Shown piece after piece: positions 25,788 through 37,698 of a stretch of DNA of 64,000 bases; the stretch's first letter is position 1; each line of letters opens with the position of its first letter. Source of the DNA: Lumnitzera littorea. Its lineage: Eukaryota > Streptophyta > Magnoliopsida > Myrtales > Combretaceae. Position numbers and translations under genes: made by a program. The stretch spans positions 75,432,853 through 75,496,852 of the forward strand of contig JAMXBB010000006.1 of NCBI GenBank assembly GCA_024138015.1, read 5' to 3'. The notes beneath the pieces are model-generated. The model was given only the letters and a program-made list of their open reading frames with translations, had not been told where the DNA came from and searched no databases.

Positions 25788-28257
25788 TGCCTCAATTAAG
25801 TTAATAAAGTGTAACAAAATGCCATACATTACCTAGAAGCTAATGATTAACACCTACATTACCTCAAGAGCTTCGTCATAATGCACAAGGTTCTATAAAC
25901 AAACTATTGTAGAGGGGTACAAGTAGTATTTATTAGCACAAGCAAGTGTATATCAAAAGTAGCATACTCAATTCAATTATATTTCAATCTATTTCCAAAG
26001 TAAAGCTACATATATACATACATAAGTATTCAAAATACTATAGTACTAACTTTCAAAAGTAAAGCCATAACAAAAAGAGGCACCTAGCTCCAACTATAAT
26101 TTAACTAACCATGTGAGTCTATATAGTTATATTACATAACAAATTAAGTTTCATGATACTAGAACATTCAAACTTCATTCTTTTAATTTCCTTACTAAGC
26201 ACATACCCATCCTATTAGCTACTAGGTTTTGATATAACACGTAATAAGGGCCTTACAAAAGACTAAAAGGGTGTAAGCTACAATCCAACTCAGTGAGAGC
26301 ATCTCATATCACCCATAAACAAAAGAAAGCAAGTTATCAACCGTATGAATACATGAATACAAATATGAATGCAGCATCACATGTAGTCAATTAGAAACTA
26401 CAAGAAGATAAAGCTTTACGCCCCCTTTTAACCTAGGATAGAGGGTTAGTAGTTCCACCAAGTGTTCAGATAATCCAAATAACGCAATTCATATCTCAAC
26501 ATCTATCCTTGGTGACTATATATTCATTTATCTAATAAATTCCTTAGCTACTCACAAGTCTAGATAAATATATGCCCACAACAATATAATGAACATGGCT
26601 CATTTAATTAGATGACTACTTTCTTAGCCAATTAGCTTACAATTAAATGAGAGAACCTCGATCAAGACATTCTTTCATTATGTGTAATAGTTAAGGGGAA
26701 TTCAATGTAAATGCAATGTGCTATGCATTCTCCATTTAAATTACGTTTCCATATGCTTATTTCAATTTCTTTTAGGTGACCAACCAAGTCAACAAACAAT
26801 CCATCATCTACAATTCATGTAGCATCCAAAGATTACATTTCACTATCAGTTACATGTTTTTATCATGACACAGTAGACAAGTCAACCACATATATGTTCT
26901 TATGTCCCGATACATACATCTAGTTATTGTATGTAGTTTAATATAACTATAGTACACACACAAACAAAGTAAAATCATTAATGGTACCCACTTATCTGCC
27001 CATTCAAGTTAAAGTAATCATCGAGATACTCCAAAGAATCATCCATACTACCTAAAATGAAAATGACCAATAGTAAAAACAAGTATATTAGTTCTTATAT
27101 TCCTCAAGTTCCTATTTCATTCTTCTATGGAATGGTAACTAATATATTACTTTAGTTTCTTATACATGGTGCATTTAATCACTTATATTAGGTTTTCCAT
27201 TATATTTATGATCATACTTATATTTTCCAATTGTAACACTATGAAAGTAGATTATAAGGTATGTATAATAGTCTCTTGTTAACATATATATGGTGCTCTT
27301 CCAATTATAACGGTGGCGCATACAATAATGTATGTATGTACCCTTCAAATTGTCTTTATTATCTTATGATTCTTTCTTTTATTATACTTAGTTGAGATTC
27401 CAACTTACTAATCCTAGTTATAGTTTACTTCTTACCACACTACATATATCATTATAATTTGTAATTAGCACTTTAATCATGTTCATAATGACTTTTACAT
27501 ATATTAACTAATTCTTCAATAAAAGTCCTTGATCAGTCTTTAAACCTTAATATCAACTTAGATCATTCCTTAATCACATGTTAAAGTCAACATCCCCTTT
27601 TCACATGACATTGCTAAAATCCTAATGTACCCTAACACTGTTTTCTTTTACATTGTTGTTATAATTTAGTTAAGTACTCTACTAAATATCACATGTACAC
27701 ATTTTAATAGGTAGATTATAGTCATTGATGCTTGGGAATGTTCAAGATCAAGGAAACCCTAAAGTGGTGCCAACAAGTGCTTATATCGAGTAATTATCTT
27801 GCTAAAATCTTAATGAACATGATGATCACCTACCTTATATTATAATATCCTGATATTTACATGATGTGCTAAGAGATCCCTATAACTAAGTGTATATAAA
27901 TTGCACATTATAGAGATTTTCTATATCGACTTGTTATTACCTTTAAGTTTCTCAAATGGTGCACTCCACGTGTCCAACTCCTTAAAAGATGCCAAAATTT
28001 ACTAAATGAGGGTTGCTATGGTAGAGTTTTAAGAGACAAAAGTAGAAAACTTGAAGAGAAGAATAGGGATGAAGGTGACAGCAAAGGAAGGGAGTAAGGG
28101 ATCACTTGTATGATAGTGCAAACTCAATACAACCAAAAGAATTCATTGTTAGTTGGGTGTAATTTATTTATTCAAGAAGGTTCCATGTGGTCAAGGCTTT
28201 TCCTACAAGTTAAATTTTTACTTAGAAAGGAAGTTGGGAAGTCTTGATATTTTTTAC
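25788..28257 (-). repeat. 3' LTR of G, first part
   Basis: It aligns with 48525-51015 over its length, including shared phrases such as CCTTTTCACATGACAT and AGTGGTGCCAACAAGTGCTT. It stops abruptly at TTTAC (28253-28257) and resumes after the second TTTAC at 38114-38118. No gene is visible. Confidence 0.9.
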
Positions 28258-28686
28258 TAATCACCTCTAATTAGAGCTACTGAGTCTTAAAATTTATAAA
28301 CCTATATTTTATCTCTAACTTAATTCAACAGGCAAGTGTACCTATTGCTTATTAGTACAGACAAGTAAAGGATCGTCTCCATTAAGAATGAAAACAAGCA
28401 CCAGTACTAATTAATTTTCCTATTATCTAGTAAACCAAATTATCAAGTGATTAAGTACTAAAACTCTAAATTACTAGCTAAGCTACACTAATCCACAAAT
28501 AAATTTCAGCTAACACATGAATATAAAAATGATTAACAACACTACAGTTACTATGCAGACTTACTTTACCACAAAGCATGATTCAGCAATAAATTTTTTC
28601 CTAATGATTTTTATTTGTAGGGAATTATTAGTTTATGAGCATTCTTCTCAGAATTTCTTGCTTCTAACCCTAACTGTATCTATTAG

Positions 28687-29561
28687 AGATACGGTTCGGG
28701 GCCAAGGACAGATAAGGCTGGCCATAGGGGTAGGTCTAATCTTGTCGAAAGAATGAAAAGTAAATGGGATTCAATGTTTTAGCAATCACACGCACTAACT
28801 CTACTGATATGACATATCGTAAAACCATATACAGACCTAAGACTCACTGAATGTGACGTACTGGTTCGAGTAATAGGATTACCCACCACAATCCTTGCTA
28901 AAGGGATTGATAAGAGCTAGTAAAGGAGAGAGAACTTTCTAAAGGAAAAGACTCCAAAAGGAGGTTTTTCATTAATCTTCTATATATCTCTACATAGTTA
29001 CAAAAGGTTCTATTTATAGTATGTCCTAAACCCTAGTGACAAAGCTATAAATAATGTACAAGGCCTTAAACCCTAAAGAATTGGGCCTATAAATAAAATA
29101 AAGACAAACAAGTATAAAAATATAAAACTGTGTGTTTCATAGGGAGAAGTTAGCATGTAGTCATTCGGCATGCCTTAGAGGTAGTCTCGTAATACTTGGT
29201 CAAGACATTAGAGAGGTTAGCCCATAATTGTTGAGTTCTGAAGTCAATTGGTAATAGTTTCTCTCGGGTTTGCTGAGTGGATCAAACACTCAAAGTGATC
29301 TCTTGGCCACTAAGTCAACAACAAACTTTAGCCGAGTGAATCTAACTCTCGAAAACATGATACCTTAGCTTATCGGTAAGCATGATGCCGAGTAAGTGAT
29401 TGCTCAAGCATAGGTGAATATCGGTTGTTGTCTCAACCTTATGCTTCTTGGCACACTATCTATAAGAAATAGTGTTGTTCGGCTTAGTAGATAGAATGAA
29501 TTGGCAAGTAGAAGATCTTAGCTTTGGTAATCGGGTTAGGTCGATATCCCAAAGCCTATCA
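28687..29561 (-). repeat. 3' LTR of E
   Basis: It pairs with 35862-36731. The plus-strand right end is GCCTATCA, next to the polypurine tract. A minus-strand TATA box (CTATAAATAG) lies at about 29010-29019 and at about 36179-36188 in the partner. Confidence 0.9.
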
Positions 29562-29576
29562 TTTCCTCTCCCTTAG
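29562..29576 (-). promoter_or_regulatory. Polypurine tract of E
   Basis: On the minus strand this reads CTAAGGGAGAGGAAA and directly precedes the TGATAGGCTT start of the 3' LTR. It fixes the orientation of E. Confidence 0.75.
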
Positions 29577-30343
29577 AGAAGTTTCGACCCGAAACTTGGT
29601 AATTGGTGGCTTCAAATCCTATCGGGATCAAATAACAATCAACAAAATTTAAATTGAAATATAGTACACTGCAGGGGCATCACCAATAGATGCTCCCTCG
29701 ACTCGTCATGAGCTCTATCAATCACACCTTTTGTCTCGGATCTTTCCCTCCACTCATCATGGATCCGATCAACTATACCTTGGTAGTCCCAACAACTATT
29801 AAGTATAGGAAGTAACATGATCTCTGAGGCATACAAAAGATTATGGGTGAGTAGGTTCGATGCCGACAAGAAGTAAAATGGCTCGTCAGTCATAAGTACT
29901 TCTAACTCTTTAAGCTCAACTAGCTTGAATCTCACACTCTCCTCATTCGTCAAAATTAGTATTCCCTCTGCTTCCTCTCAAATTAATTCTTCTCCTACCT
30001 TCCACCTAGGGCCATGATCACCAGTTTAGATGGCCAATAATGGGGGCATGTCGAGAATATGAAGGTTTGACTTCAACTCTGCTTAGCCCTCTTCCTCTCT
30101 ACGACTCGCTTCTCCAACAACCTCTACCTCCTTAGCTCCTCCTTCAATATTCTCTAATTCGACATTCCTCCATTGTCATATTTCATCTTAGAACACTTCA
30201 AGCCGTCTTTCAATCTCCTTTAGTTGATTCTACACTTTTGAGAGGTTAGCTTCATAGGTAGGTTTTCTCTCATACAATCTATAGAGGTGATCTCAGGGTA
30301 CAAAATTTCTTCACATCAAATGTTTTATCTTGTCCTATGTAAT
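29577..30343 (-). pseudogene. E gag remnant, C-terminal part
   Basis: Continuing from the piece beyond K, the minus strand reads a gag segment KHLMRRNFVP (about 30300-30330) followed by a helical Lys/Glu-rich stretch (QLKEIERRLEV near 30200), then an acidic region. A 104-codon open frame lies at 29639-29953 (MTNEESVRFKLVELKELEVL at its start). No zinc knuckle and no enzyme domain is visible. Stops and frameshifts interrupt it, and the region is too short for a pol. Confidence 0.65.
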
Positions 30344-30654
30344 TGTTGATAGGCTTTTTCTGAGAATCATTATGTAAGCTAATATTAGTAGATCCAATAC
30401 TTAAGCTTAGTCTAATTATCCAATCCGAAGACAATCTTTATAAACTCACTATAAATACCAACCAAGACCCTAAGTAAGGGGACCCTTTTTTCAACTCTCT
30501 TGTTCTTCCTAACTACTTGATATCTCTCTCTATATGACTAGAGAACTAATTCAGCCATCAGAGCGACTACGCCGAAGCACCCTCTAGTGCCCTTCGTAGC
30601 CATTTTCTCGTGTTACAGGTGTTTGTATATTAGAACAAGAATCATCCATCAACA
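30344..30654 (+). repeat. 5' LTR of K
   Basis: 311 bp, TG...CA, with TATAAATA at 30450-30457. It is followed at once by the primer site. Its partner is 34592-34902. Confidence 0.93.
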
Positions 30655-30655
30655 A

Positions 30656-30674
30656 TTGGCACCATCTGTGGGAA
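30656..30674 (+). promoter_or_regulatory. Primer-binding site of K
   Basis: TTGGCACCATCTGTGGGAA lies one base inside the 5' LTR. It matches the TTGGCGCCGTCTGTGGGA type of primer site found in many plant gypsy and non-autonomous LTR elements, with two C/G-to-A/T changes. Confidence 0.8.
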
Positions 30675-33600
30675 TGAGCATTTCAACCCTATGGCTTTTA
30701 GCATTTTTTTTAGATTTTTGCTTTTCCTTTCCTTGAACTACAACTTCAAATGCTATCAATGACAATGATGGATGGTTCATGACTACACTCTTCGAGAGAC
30801 CACCATAACTTCATATTGGTTTGGTTTGAAACCACTCATAACCATCGTTTTCTAATATTGCTTAAACATATTTTTTGGTTCAAATCACATTACCTGACAT
30901 GCGGCTATGTCCAGTACTTGCTTTAAAAGTTTTGAAAAATCTTTGTTTTTGGATAGTGTAATGGTGATATCGCATTTGTGTTTTTGAAATTTATGAGTTT
31001 ATATAATCACAATTGCTTCCTTCATGCGAACTTTGGTGTTTGAAGTAATTGCAATACCATCTTTTATGGATAATAACCGCTACCTTTCAATCAATAACCA
31101 CATATTCGCATACTACCTATACATTTATGTTCATAACAACGCAGTTGTTAAACTTTTAAGTTGTTACACAATATCACCACATTGAATCTTGGGGACTATA
31201 TTGTGTTATCTTTCTTTTTAATTGTTTTTAGAAATCTCGTACTTCGTGCTATAGATTGAAAATTTGCATTTGGCTTCATCATGTTCAACTCTATAACAAA
31301 TTGTATCGGCTAAATTCCAAGCCTTATACCTAAGCAGCAACAAAATCCCATTGAAAGCTTCTCCTATTTTACAAGTTGTTCCACATAAATTACAATATTT
31401 TCAAGATACGCTGTTGCAAAGTCCTATCGAGCAATTCCTTTTGACCTATAATCTGTTGAGAAGTTGAATGTTTTCAAGTAATTAAAGCTTCCCCGAGTGA
31501 CAAGATAGGAGCCCGAACTACAAGCTCCTTTTTGCCAAGCTCTAATTAGTAGCTCATGCATTACTAAGCAATTTGCAACCGACTTGCCGAGTTCAAGTCC
31601 ATGCCAAGCGCTAAAATTTTTATTCATGTCCATGCCGACTAGCCAAGTTTGTGTAAGTAAAACCAACTAGTCAATCTCCTAGCCGACTTGTCGAGTTCAA
31701 GTCCATGCCGAATGTTGAAATTTTTATCCATGTCTACACCGATTGGCCAAGTTTATTTGAGTAAAAACTAGTCATCAAGCTCCCAACTGAGTTTATCCAA
31801 GTAAAATCATGTCATTAAGCTTTAAGCTACTGCAACAACAAGTCTAAATTGAGCTACTTCTGGATGCATTAAGTTGCAAAAAGTCTGAATTCTAAGTAGG
31901 AGTTCCTATGCCGAACTATTATCATGCAAACCAAAGAGCGAGCAAACATTCCCAATGAAGCCAAACTGTTAAGTGCTAGAAATTCTAATGAAGAATAACA
32001 AGAGCTAGTCATCAGCGACTTCTTATGTGGTGAGACCAATTCCTCACACAAGTCCAAGATCAAGCTCTTGCCAACCTAAGGCAAGTCCTCAACTAAGCTA
32101 ATCTACACTTCATGCCAAACCAAGGACAATCAAGTTCTTATTTATCTTGCACAAATAGAGTGAAACTAACAATTGTGTCTTGAGTCACAACATAAACAAC
32201 AATTTCATCTATGTAACACAACTATCAATCTCTATGTCCAAGCTCCAACGCCGACCAAAGCTGTTGGTATGAGTCGACTAAGCTCTAACGCCGAGCTGCT
32301 CCAAATGTCTCGAGAAGCTCTGGCCAAGCTGCTCATTTCCAAATAGAAATTCTCAAGCCTTGCGCCATATGGATGAGGAGAGACTTTGGTTCCAAGCAAG
32401 TATATTAAACTCAAGCAGCAACGAGATGTCAAGTACCTTAGAGATCAAATTCCTGATCTCCATACCAAGTAGCCAAGGAGCATTCTTCATTGAAATGCTG
32501 AGTAGCCAAGAGACATTGTATCGAGAAGTTTTGATCTAGAGCACTCTTCATTGAAATGTCAAGCAGTTTTGTACTATGGTGCCGAGAAACTTATGTTGAA
32601 TGGTAAAAAATATTAGGTACGGCATGGTTGAGAAATTACGACAAAGTAAGAAGTAGTAGTACTGAGATCTCTCCAAAGAAGCCAAACACTCAAGTTCATG
32701 GTGATACTATGACAGCCGCTGCAATTTAAAGCTACAAAACAAAGCCGAACGATAATAAACAAAACAAGGTACCTCAACTAAGCGATCTGTTACTAAACTA
32801 AATGGAATTAAGAAACTCTATAAGTGCATAACTGACCTACCTTTATGCTGTACCAACTTATAATATTCGTCGGATGAAATGCTGAACAACTCCAAGTGCA
32901 AGTAATGACCGAGGCAACATAACTTTGAGCACATCCGATCTTCCACCAACTAAATCAAGCTCCATTAGTGATGGACATAAATGACTACAATAATTTAATA
33001 TAGCAACAAGTTATATATGTTATAGTTGCAACTGAGCTGCAACTCTACTATCGAATTGCCAAGGAACAATTTGTCTGAGAAGTTGATTAACTTCTTTACA
33101 AAGTATCAAAAAGAGTGTCTCTATAGCCGAGTGCTGAGAACAATCTATCTGATGCTAACTATAACTGCTGATTCGCGAAAGCTCTAAATAACCGAACACA
33201 AAGTATATGCAACCTGAGCTAGTCATCAACTTAAGCCGAGCAAAAGGAGGAAGTGTAACACTCTCTAAGCGATTTAGCTCCTAAATTCCAAGCTATCTAC
33301 CATGGCTAAGTGACATCAACCAAGTGCCAAGTCGCATCACCCAATTTGTGTCAAACAAGTATTGTCAAACAAGCCGTAAGGTTGAGAATCCAAGCTTTCA
33401 AATTCAAATCAAGTCATTGAGCTATCGTCCTGACTCGTAGTGTTGCTACTCAAAACCAAGTAATTCAAAGTGGGCCAAGAAACTCCTTCCTTAGATTCTG
33501 AAGGCCTCATCTCTTCCCTTGTCGTCTCTCTTTGATGCTGAAAAGAAAGGGTAGGTGGGTCCTATTTCGTTTCAAGGGCTTAAAACCTACATTCCCTCTA

Positions 33601-34122
33601 TACAATTTTCTTATTCAAAGAATGTTGCATCATGGCTATCATGTAGACTACTTGGGTCTTCTCTATACATGTTTATTGCACTTTTGATTTTCTCGGCATG
33701 CGAGATGTTGAATGACTTCTAAATAAATATCCAAAGATGAGCTTCGTGAGTGCCAAGATTTTTAAGAAAGTCTGAGCTCAACAATGGCCCCACTGCCTTT
33801 TCAATCAATCTGAGTTGAATACCAAACGTTCTAAGCCAATCTGTCTCCTTGAACTCAATAGGCATTTAGCTAAGTAACCAGCATATGGATAAGTACTACA
33901 CACTATGAATGATGAGCCAGTATAAACTCACATGCTATGTCTAATAAATAGACAATGAGCCACTTAAAACCTTCAACTATCAAACGATAACGAGTTAACA
34001 CTTAAATCCAACATTTAGCACTAAAGTCCTATATATATTAATCGACTAGAAGCCAATTGGCTTATCTTACAACTCTACTTAGCACAGGTCATGTCAAACT
34101 CAAACAACTTGCATGCTTCCTC
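30675..34122. other. Internal non-coding region of K
   Basis: No protein domain is recognisable on either strand. Open frames (31424-31666, 31869-32063 and 32232-32432, all minus) are short and lack motifs. GCCGAG or GCCGAC words recur often between about 31570 and 33240. A 103-bp tandem duplication lies at 31580-31785. Confidence 0.7.
31580..31785. repeat. 103-bp tandem duplication in K
   Basis: Units at 31580-31682 and 31683-31785 share CCGACTTG-CGAGTTCAAGTC, AAATTTTTAT-CATGTC and GGCCAAGTTT/AGCCAAGTTT blocks in the same order. Confidence 0.85.
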
Positions 34123-34500
34123 GCCTCTTTGGGCGTATCCGCCTCTTTAGGTGCTCCTCGCCTCTTCAAGTGCTCTCGTCTCTTCAAGCATATCTACCTC
34201 TTTAGGTGCTCTTGCCTCTTCAGGCGCTCCTTGCCTCTTCGAGCATATCGGCTTCTTCAGGCGTATCCGCCTCTTCAGGCACTCCTCATCTCTTCAGGCA
34301 TATCTACCTCTTCAGGCACTCCTCGCCTCTTCGGGGGGCATATCGGCCTCTTCATGTGCTCTTACCTCTTCAGGCGTATCCACCTCTTTAGGCACTCGCC
34401 TCTTCAAGTGCTCTTTGCCTCTTCAAGCATATCGGCCTCTTCAGGTGCTCTCGCCTCTTCAGGCACTTACCTCTTTAGAAGCTCCTTAACTCTTCAGGCT
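34123..34500. repeat. About 21-unit minisatellite, GCCTCTTCAGGC core, in K
   Basis: Some 21 units, mostly 18-19 bp (range about 15-21), begin (G)CCTCTTCAGG or CCTCTTTAGG and alternate between a GTATCC/CATATC ending and a GCTCCTC/CACTCC ending. The array ends about 75 bases before the polypurine tract. Because the unit lacks stop codons, all three plus frames are open (148, 112 and 61 codons). These frames encode Leu/Ser/Gly-rich text and are a repeat artefact, not genes. Confidence 0.9.
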
Positions 34501-34573
34501 TAGATTACAAACCTTTTCAGAAATCCTACGAAATCAACCTCCCTAGATACCCTCTTTTTCGACTCTATCACCA

Positions 34574-34591
34574 AAGAGAGTGGGGGACAAG
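34574..34591 (+). promoter_or_regulatory. Polypurine tract of K
   Basis: AAGAGAGTGGGGGACAAG directly precedes the TGTTGATAGG start of the 3' LTR. This is a classical tract and confirms the plus orientation. Confidence 0.85.
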
Positions 34592-34902
34592 TGTTGATAG
34601 GTATTTCTTGAGAATCATTATGTGGGCTAATATTAGTGGATCTGATACTTAAGCCCAGTTTAATTATCCAGTCTGGGGACAATCTCCATAAACTCACTAT
34701 AAATACCAGCCAAGACCCCAAGTACGGGGACCCTTCTTTCGACTCTCTCATTCTTCCTAACTACTTGATATCTCTCTCTACATGGCTAGAGAACTAACAT
34801 AGGCATCGGAGCGACCATGGCAAAGCACCCTCCAGTGCCTCCCATAGCCATTTTCTTGTATTGCAGGTGTTCGTATACTAGAGCAAGAATCACCCATCAA
34901 CA
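34592..34902 (+). repeat. 3' LTR of K
   Basis: 311 bp, with TATAAATA at 34698-34705. It is followed by the second GTAAT target duplication. Confidence 0.93.
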
Positions 34903-35840
34903 GTAATGATCTCAATGTTTCCCTTATCAATTCTTTGATTTACCATTCTCTTCCACCAAGTAGCTGCAAAGCTAATTATCGAATTCTTTATAGCATAAGC
35001 TCTCTTATGCTCGGGGTAAGAATAATCTTCAAAACCTGATTGACTTGAAATTCCCAACTCAAATATTCATCCGGAATGCCATATCCATCAAACTCTGGAA
35101 TTTGTGATATCACGTCTTCATGATAATATTCATAGTAGTATCCCACTTCATATGCCATGTTGATGATATTCAATTTCAATAGGGTGATACTTAAGCTTAT
35201 ATGTGAGAAAATTGCTCGATAGTACTAAAGAAATGCAGCACAAACAATCAATTGTGCAACTTGGCAATTCTTTTCCTTTCAGAGTTCAACAAGTTATTTG
35301 TTAGCTCGGATAAATTCCACAATCACAATTCAACAACCTTCAAATAGCATAGCTTGGCCACTTACGCGCTAGAAGCTTAGACAACTTTGACGCTTGTTTA
35401 AAGTACAATGACTCAACACTTAAGAAATAGCAGCTTAGAGTAGTATAGCAATTCGACACTTAGCCACAATGGCATGGATAACACAATAGTAACACGTCAC
35501 AACTGCAAGCTTCGACACATACAATAGTACTTATCGGCCACTATCGTAATACTAAAAGCAAGATAACACATGGAATAGCTTTAAGAAGTGATATCTCGGC
35601 AAACAACCTAAATTGGAATTCTTAACCTTTTCTTCGATATATATATTCAATATGGGACTTATGATGTAAAGGAATTGCAATCCAAATTTTCACTAACCTA
35701 CCCAAAGGAAATTCAATTGAAACCAAACTTATATCCAACAAACAAATCCTCAATATCCTAAACAAACCCAATAAGTAAGCACTTCCTCAAACACAAAATA
35801 GAACAGATAAAATGACTAAAACTCTCAACCCTATCTAGAA
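34903..35840 (-). pseudogene. E gag remnant, N-terminal part, and leader
   Basis: The minus strand at 34988-35179 is open and contains IPEFDGYGIPDEYLSWEF, the typical P-x-FDG-x-PDEYL-W start of a plant gypsy gag. A frameshift near 35030 is followed by PEHKRAYAIKNSI and AATWWKRMVNQRID, ending at the GTAAT junction with K (34903), and gag resumes at 30343. 35180-35840 is the untranslated leader between primer site and gag, with nothing further visible. Confidence 0.75.
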
Positions 35841-35858
35841 CCTCAAGCTCTGATAGCA
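35841..35858 (-). promoter_or_regulatory. Primer-binding site of E
   Basis: The minus strand reads TGCTATCAGAGCTTGAGG, three bases from the LTR end at 35862. It is close to the initiator-Met tRNA type TGGTATCAGAGC. Confidence 0.75.
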
Positions 35859-35861
35859 AGA

Positions 35862-36731
35862 TGATACGATCTAGGGCTAAGGATTGATAAGGTCAACCGT
35901 AGGGGTGGGTCCAATCCTGTCAAAGGAACAAAAAGTAAATAAGAGTCGATGGTTTAGTAATCTTGCACATTAACTCCATGGATATAGCACACCATAGAAC
36001 CAAACACAAACCTAAGATTCGCCAGATGTGATGCACCGATTCTAATAATAGGGTTACTCGCCACAATCCTTGCTATTGATAAGAGATGGTAAGGGAGAGA
36101 GAACTTTCCTAGAGAAAAGACTCCAAAAGGGGGTTTTTCATTAATCTTCTATATATCTCTACATTGTTACAAAAGGTTCTATTTATAGTATGTCCTAACC
36201 CTAATGGCAAAGCTATAAATAATGTATAAGGCCTTAAACCCTAAAGAATTGAGCCCATAAATAAAATAAAAACAAACAAGTACAAAATTGTAAAACTATG
36301 TGTTTCATAGGGAGAAGTCGACATGTGGTCATTCGACATGCCTTAGAGGTAGTCTTGTAATGCTTGGTCAAGACATCAAAGAGGTTGGCCCATAATTGGC
36401 GAGTTCTAAAGTCAGTTGGCAATAGTTTCTCTAAGGTATGCCGAATGGATCAAACACTGAAAGTGATCTCTCGGCCACTAAGTCAACAACAGACTTTAGC
36501 CGAGTGAATCCAACTCTCGAAAACATGAAACCTTAGCCTATCTGTAAGCATGATGTCGAGTAAGTGATTGCTCAAGCATAAGTGAAGATCAGTTGTTGTC
36601 TTGACCTTATGCTTCTCAACACTCTATTTGTAAGAAATAGTGTTATTCGACTCTATAGACAAAATGAGTTGGCAAGTAGAAGATCTTGGCTTTGGCAGTT
36701 GGGTTGAGTTAGTATCTTGAAGCCTATTAAT
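35862..36731 (-). repeat. 5' LTR of E
   Basis: It runs from TGATACGATCTAGGG (left) to GCCTATTA (right). It aligns with 28687-29561 throughout, sharing for example AAAGACTCCAAAAG and CATTAATCTTCTATATATC. Confidence 0.9.
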
Positions 36732-37698
36732 TAAAGTCTCTTTTGAATTAATACTCAATTAGAATCACATTAACATCATGATATTTTATCGAACTCTTTA
36801 AAGATGCAGTAACTTTCCTAAAAATACTCTACTATCAAGAGTAAGTTGTTCTAATGAATTAGATCTATTCAACAAAATTGTCTCTCAACATATTCTATCA
36901 AAATCTATCATAAGTTAGTATTGTACACTACACCGTACTTAGATCTATTATGTTCAATTTACTGGAACTAACGAAAATCAAGAAATCACTAAATTAATCA
37001 CTTATTCATGCTAAAGTGATGTAGCAAGCCTTAAATTACAAATTATACATGATAAAATAACAAAACATATCAACAAAACATAGAAATAACAAGGAATTCA
37101 ACATAAAACAAGTCGAAGAATAAAACCGCTTTTTCAAATCCAATGCAAAAGTCTTTACAATGCACGACCAATGAATTCCTAACTTCTCTCCTGAGTAATT
37201 TTGAGAAAAACACACGACACTACACTTAGAAAATATATAAAAAAAATGTAAAGCACAATGGGTACAAAATGGGTGAACAAATGTGTTTGTGATAAATATC
37301 TAAGGCAAAAGTCTAGAATGTCTAATAATGAATTTGATGATGTTTGTCCAAAATTTGCAAGTGTATTTATATTCTCCTCATCAAAAGGTCCAAATACACC
37401 ATTTCAAGATGCCATATGGGTTTTAAACCCATTAAACACACCAATTCGCGTGAAATTATTTAAAGAAGAGCAGTTGTGTCCATTCCCATCAAGCCCGTGA
37501 TTCAAGGAGTACTCATCTTCGAAAAGAATAATCTTCACCTATTACGGCCATGATGTGGCACATGATTGCCTTGTTACAATTATTTCATCTCCTTACTATC
37601 GTGATAAAGGGCATGATAACCCTCCTGATATACTATCACAGGTGTCGTGAACAAGTGGATAACAATCTTCTCCCTTAGTCATGCTCGTAATGGAGGGT

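Larger units (their letters stand above)
30344..34902 (+). mobile_element. K: non-coding LTR element with 311-bp LTRs (LARD-like), innermost of the nest
   Basis: The LTRs are 30344-30654 and 34592-34902, both 311 bp, running TGTTGATAGG to CATCAACA. GTAAT flanks both ends exactly (30339-30343 and 34903-34907). The primer site TTGGCACCATCTGTGGGAA is at 30656-30674 and the polypurine tract AAGAGAGTGGGGGACAAG at 34574-34591, so the element is structurally complete. Its 3.9-kb internal region shows no gag, protease, RT or integrase. It contains a 103-bp tandem duplication and a 378-bp minisatellite. This is the profile of a large non-autonomous LTR derivative. K is inserted in the gag of E, in opposite orientation. 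By hand count the LTRs differ at 48 of 311 positions. Confidence 0.92.
28687..36731 (-). mobile_element. E: short gag-only LTR element, split by K
   Basis: LTRs at 28687-29561 and 35862-36731 match along their length. Flanking bases are ATTAG (28682-28686) and ATTAA (36732-36736), a 4/5 target duplication. The primer site is TGCTATCAGAGCTTGAGG on the minus strand (35841-35858), two to three bases from the LTR. The polypurine tract CTAAGGGAGAGGAAA (minus) is at 29562-29576. Without K the internal region is only about 1.74 kb and encodes a gag remnant but no protease, RT or integrase. It is either a non-autonomous element of the TR-GAG kind or an internal deletion derivative. Its total original length is about 3.5 kb. 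Confidence 0.85.

Noticed and set aside
34057..34503. 148-codon and two overlapping open frames, possible repetitive protein
   Set aside because: All three frames are open only because the 18-19 bp minisatellite unit lacks stop codons; no start context or domain supports translation.
37258..37500. 80-codon plus-strand frame with Cys residues
   Set aside because: It sits in solo LTR F, with no domain; probably chance.
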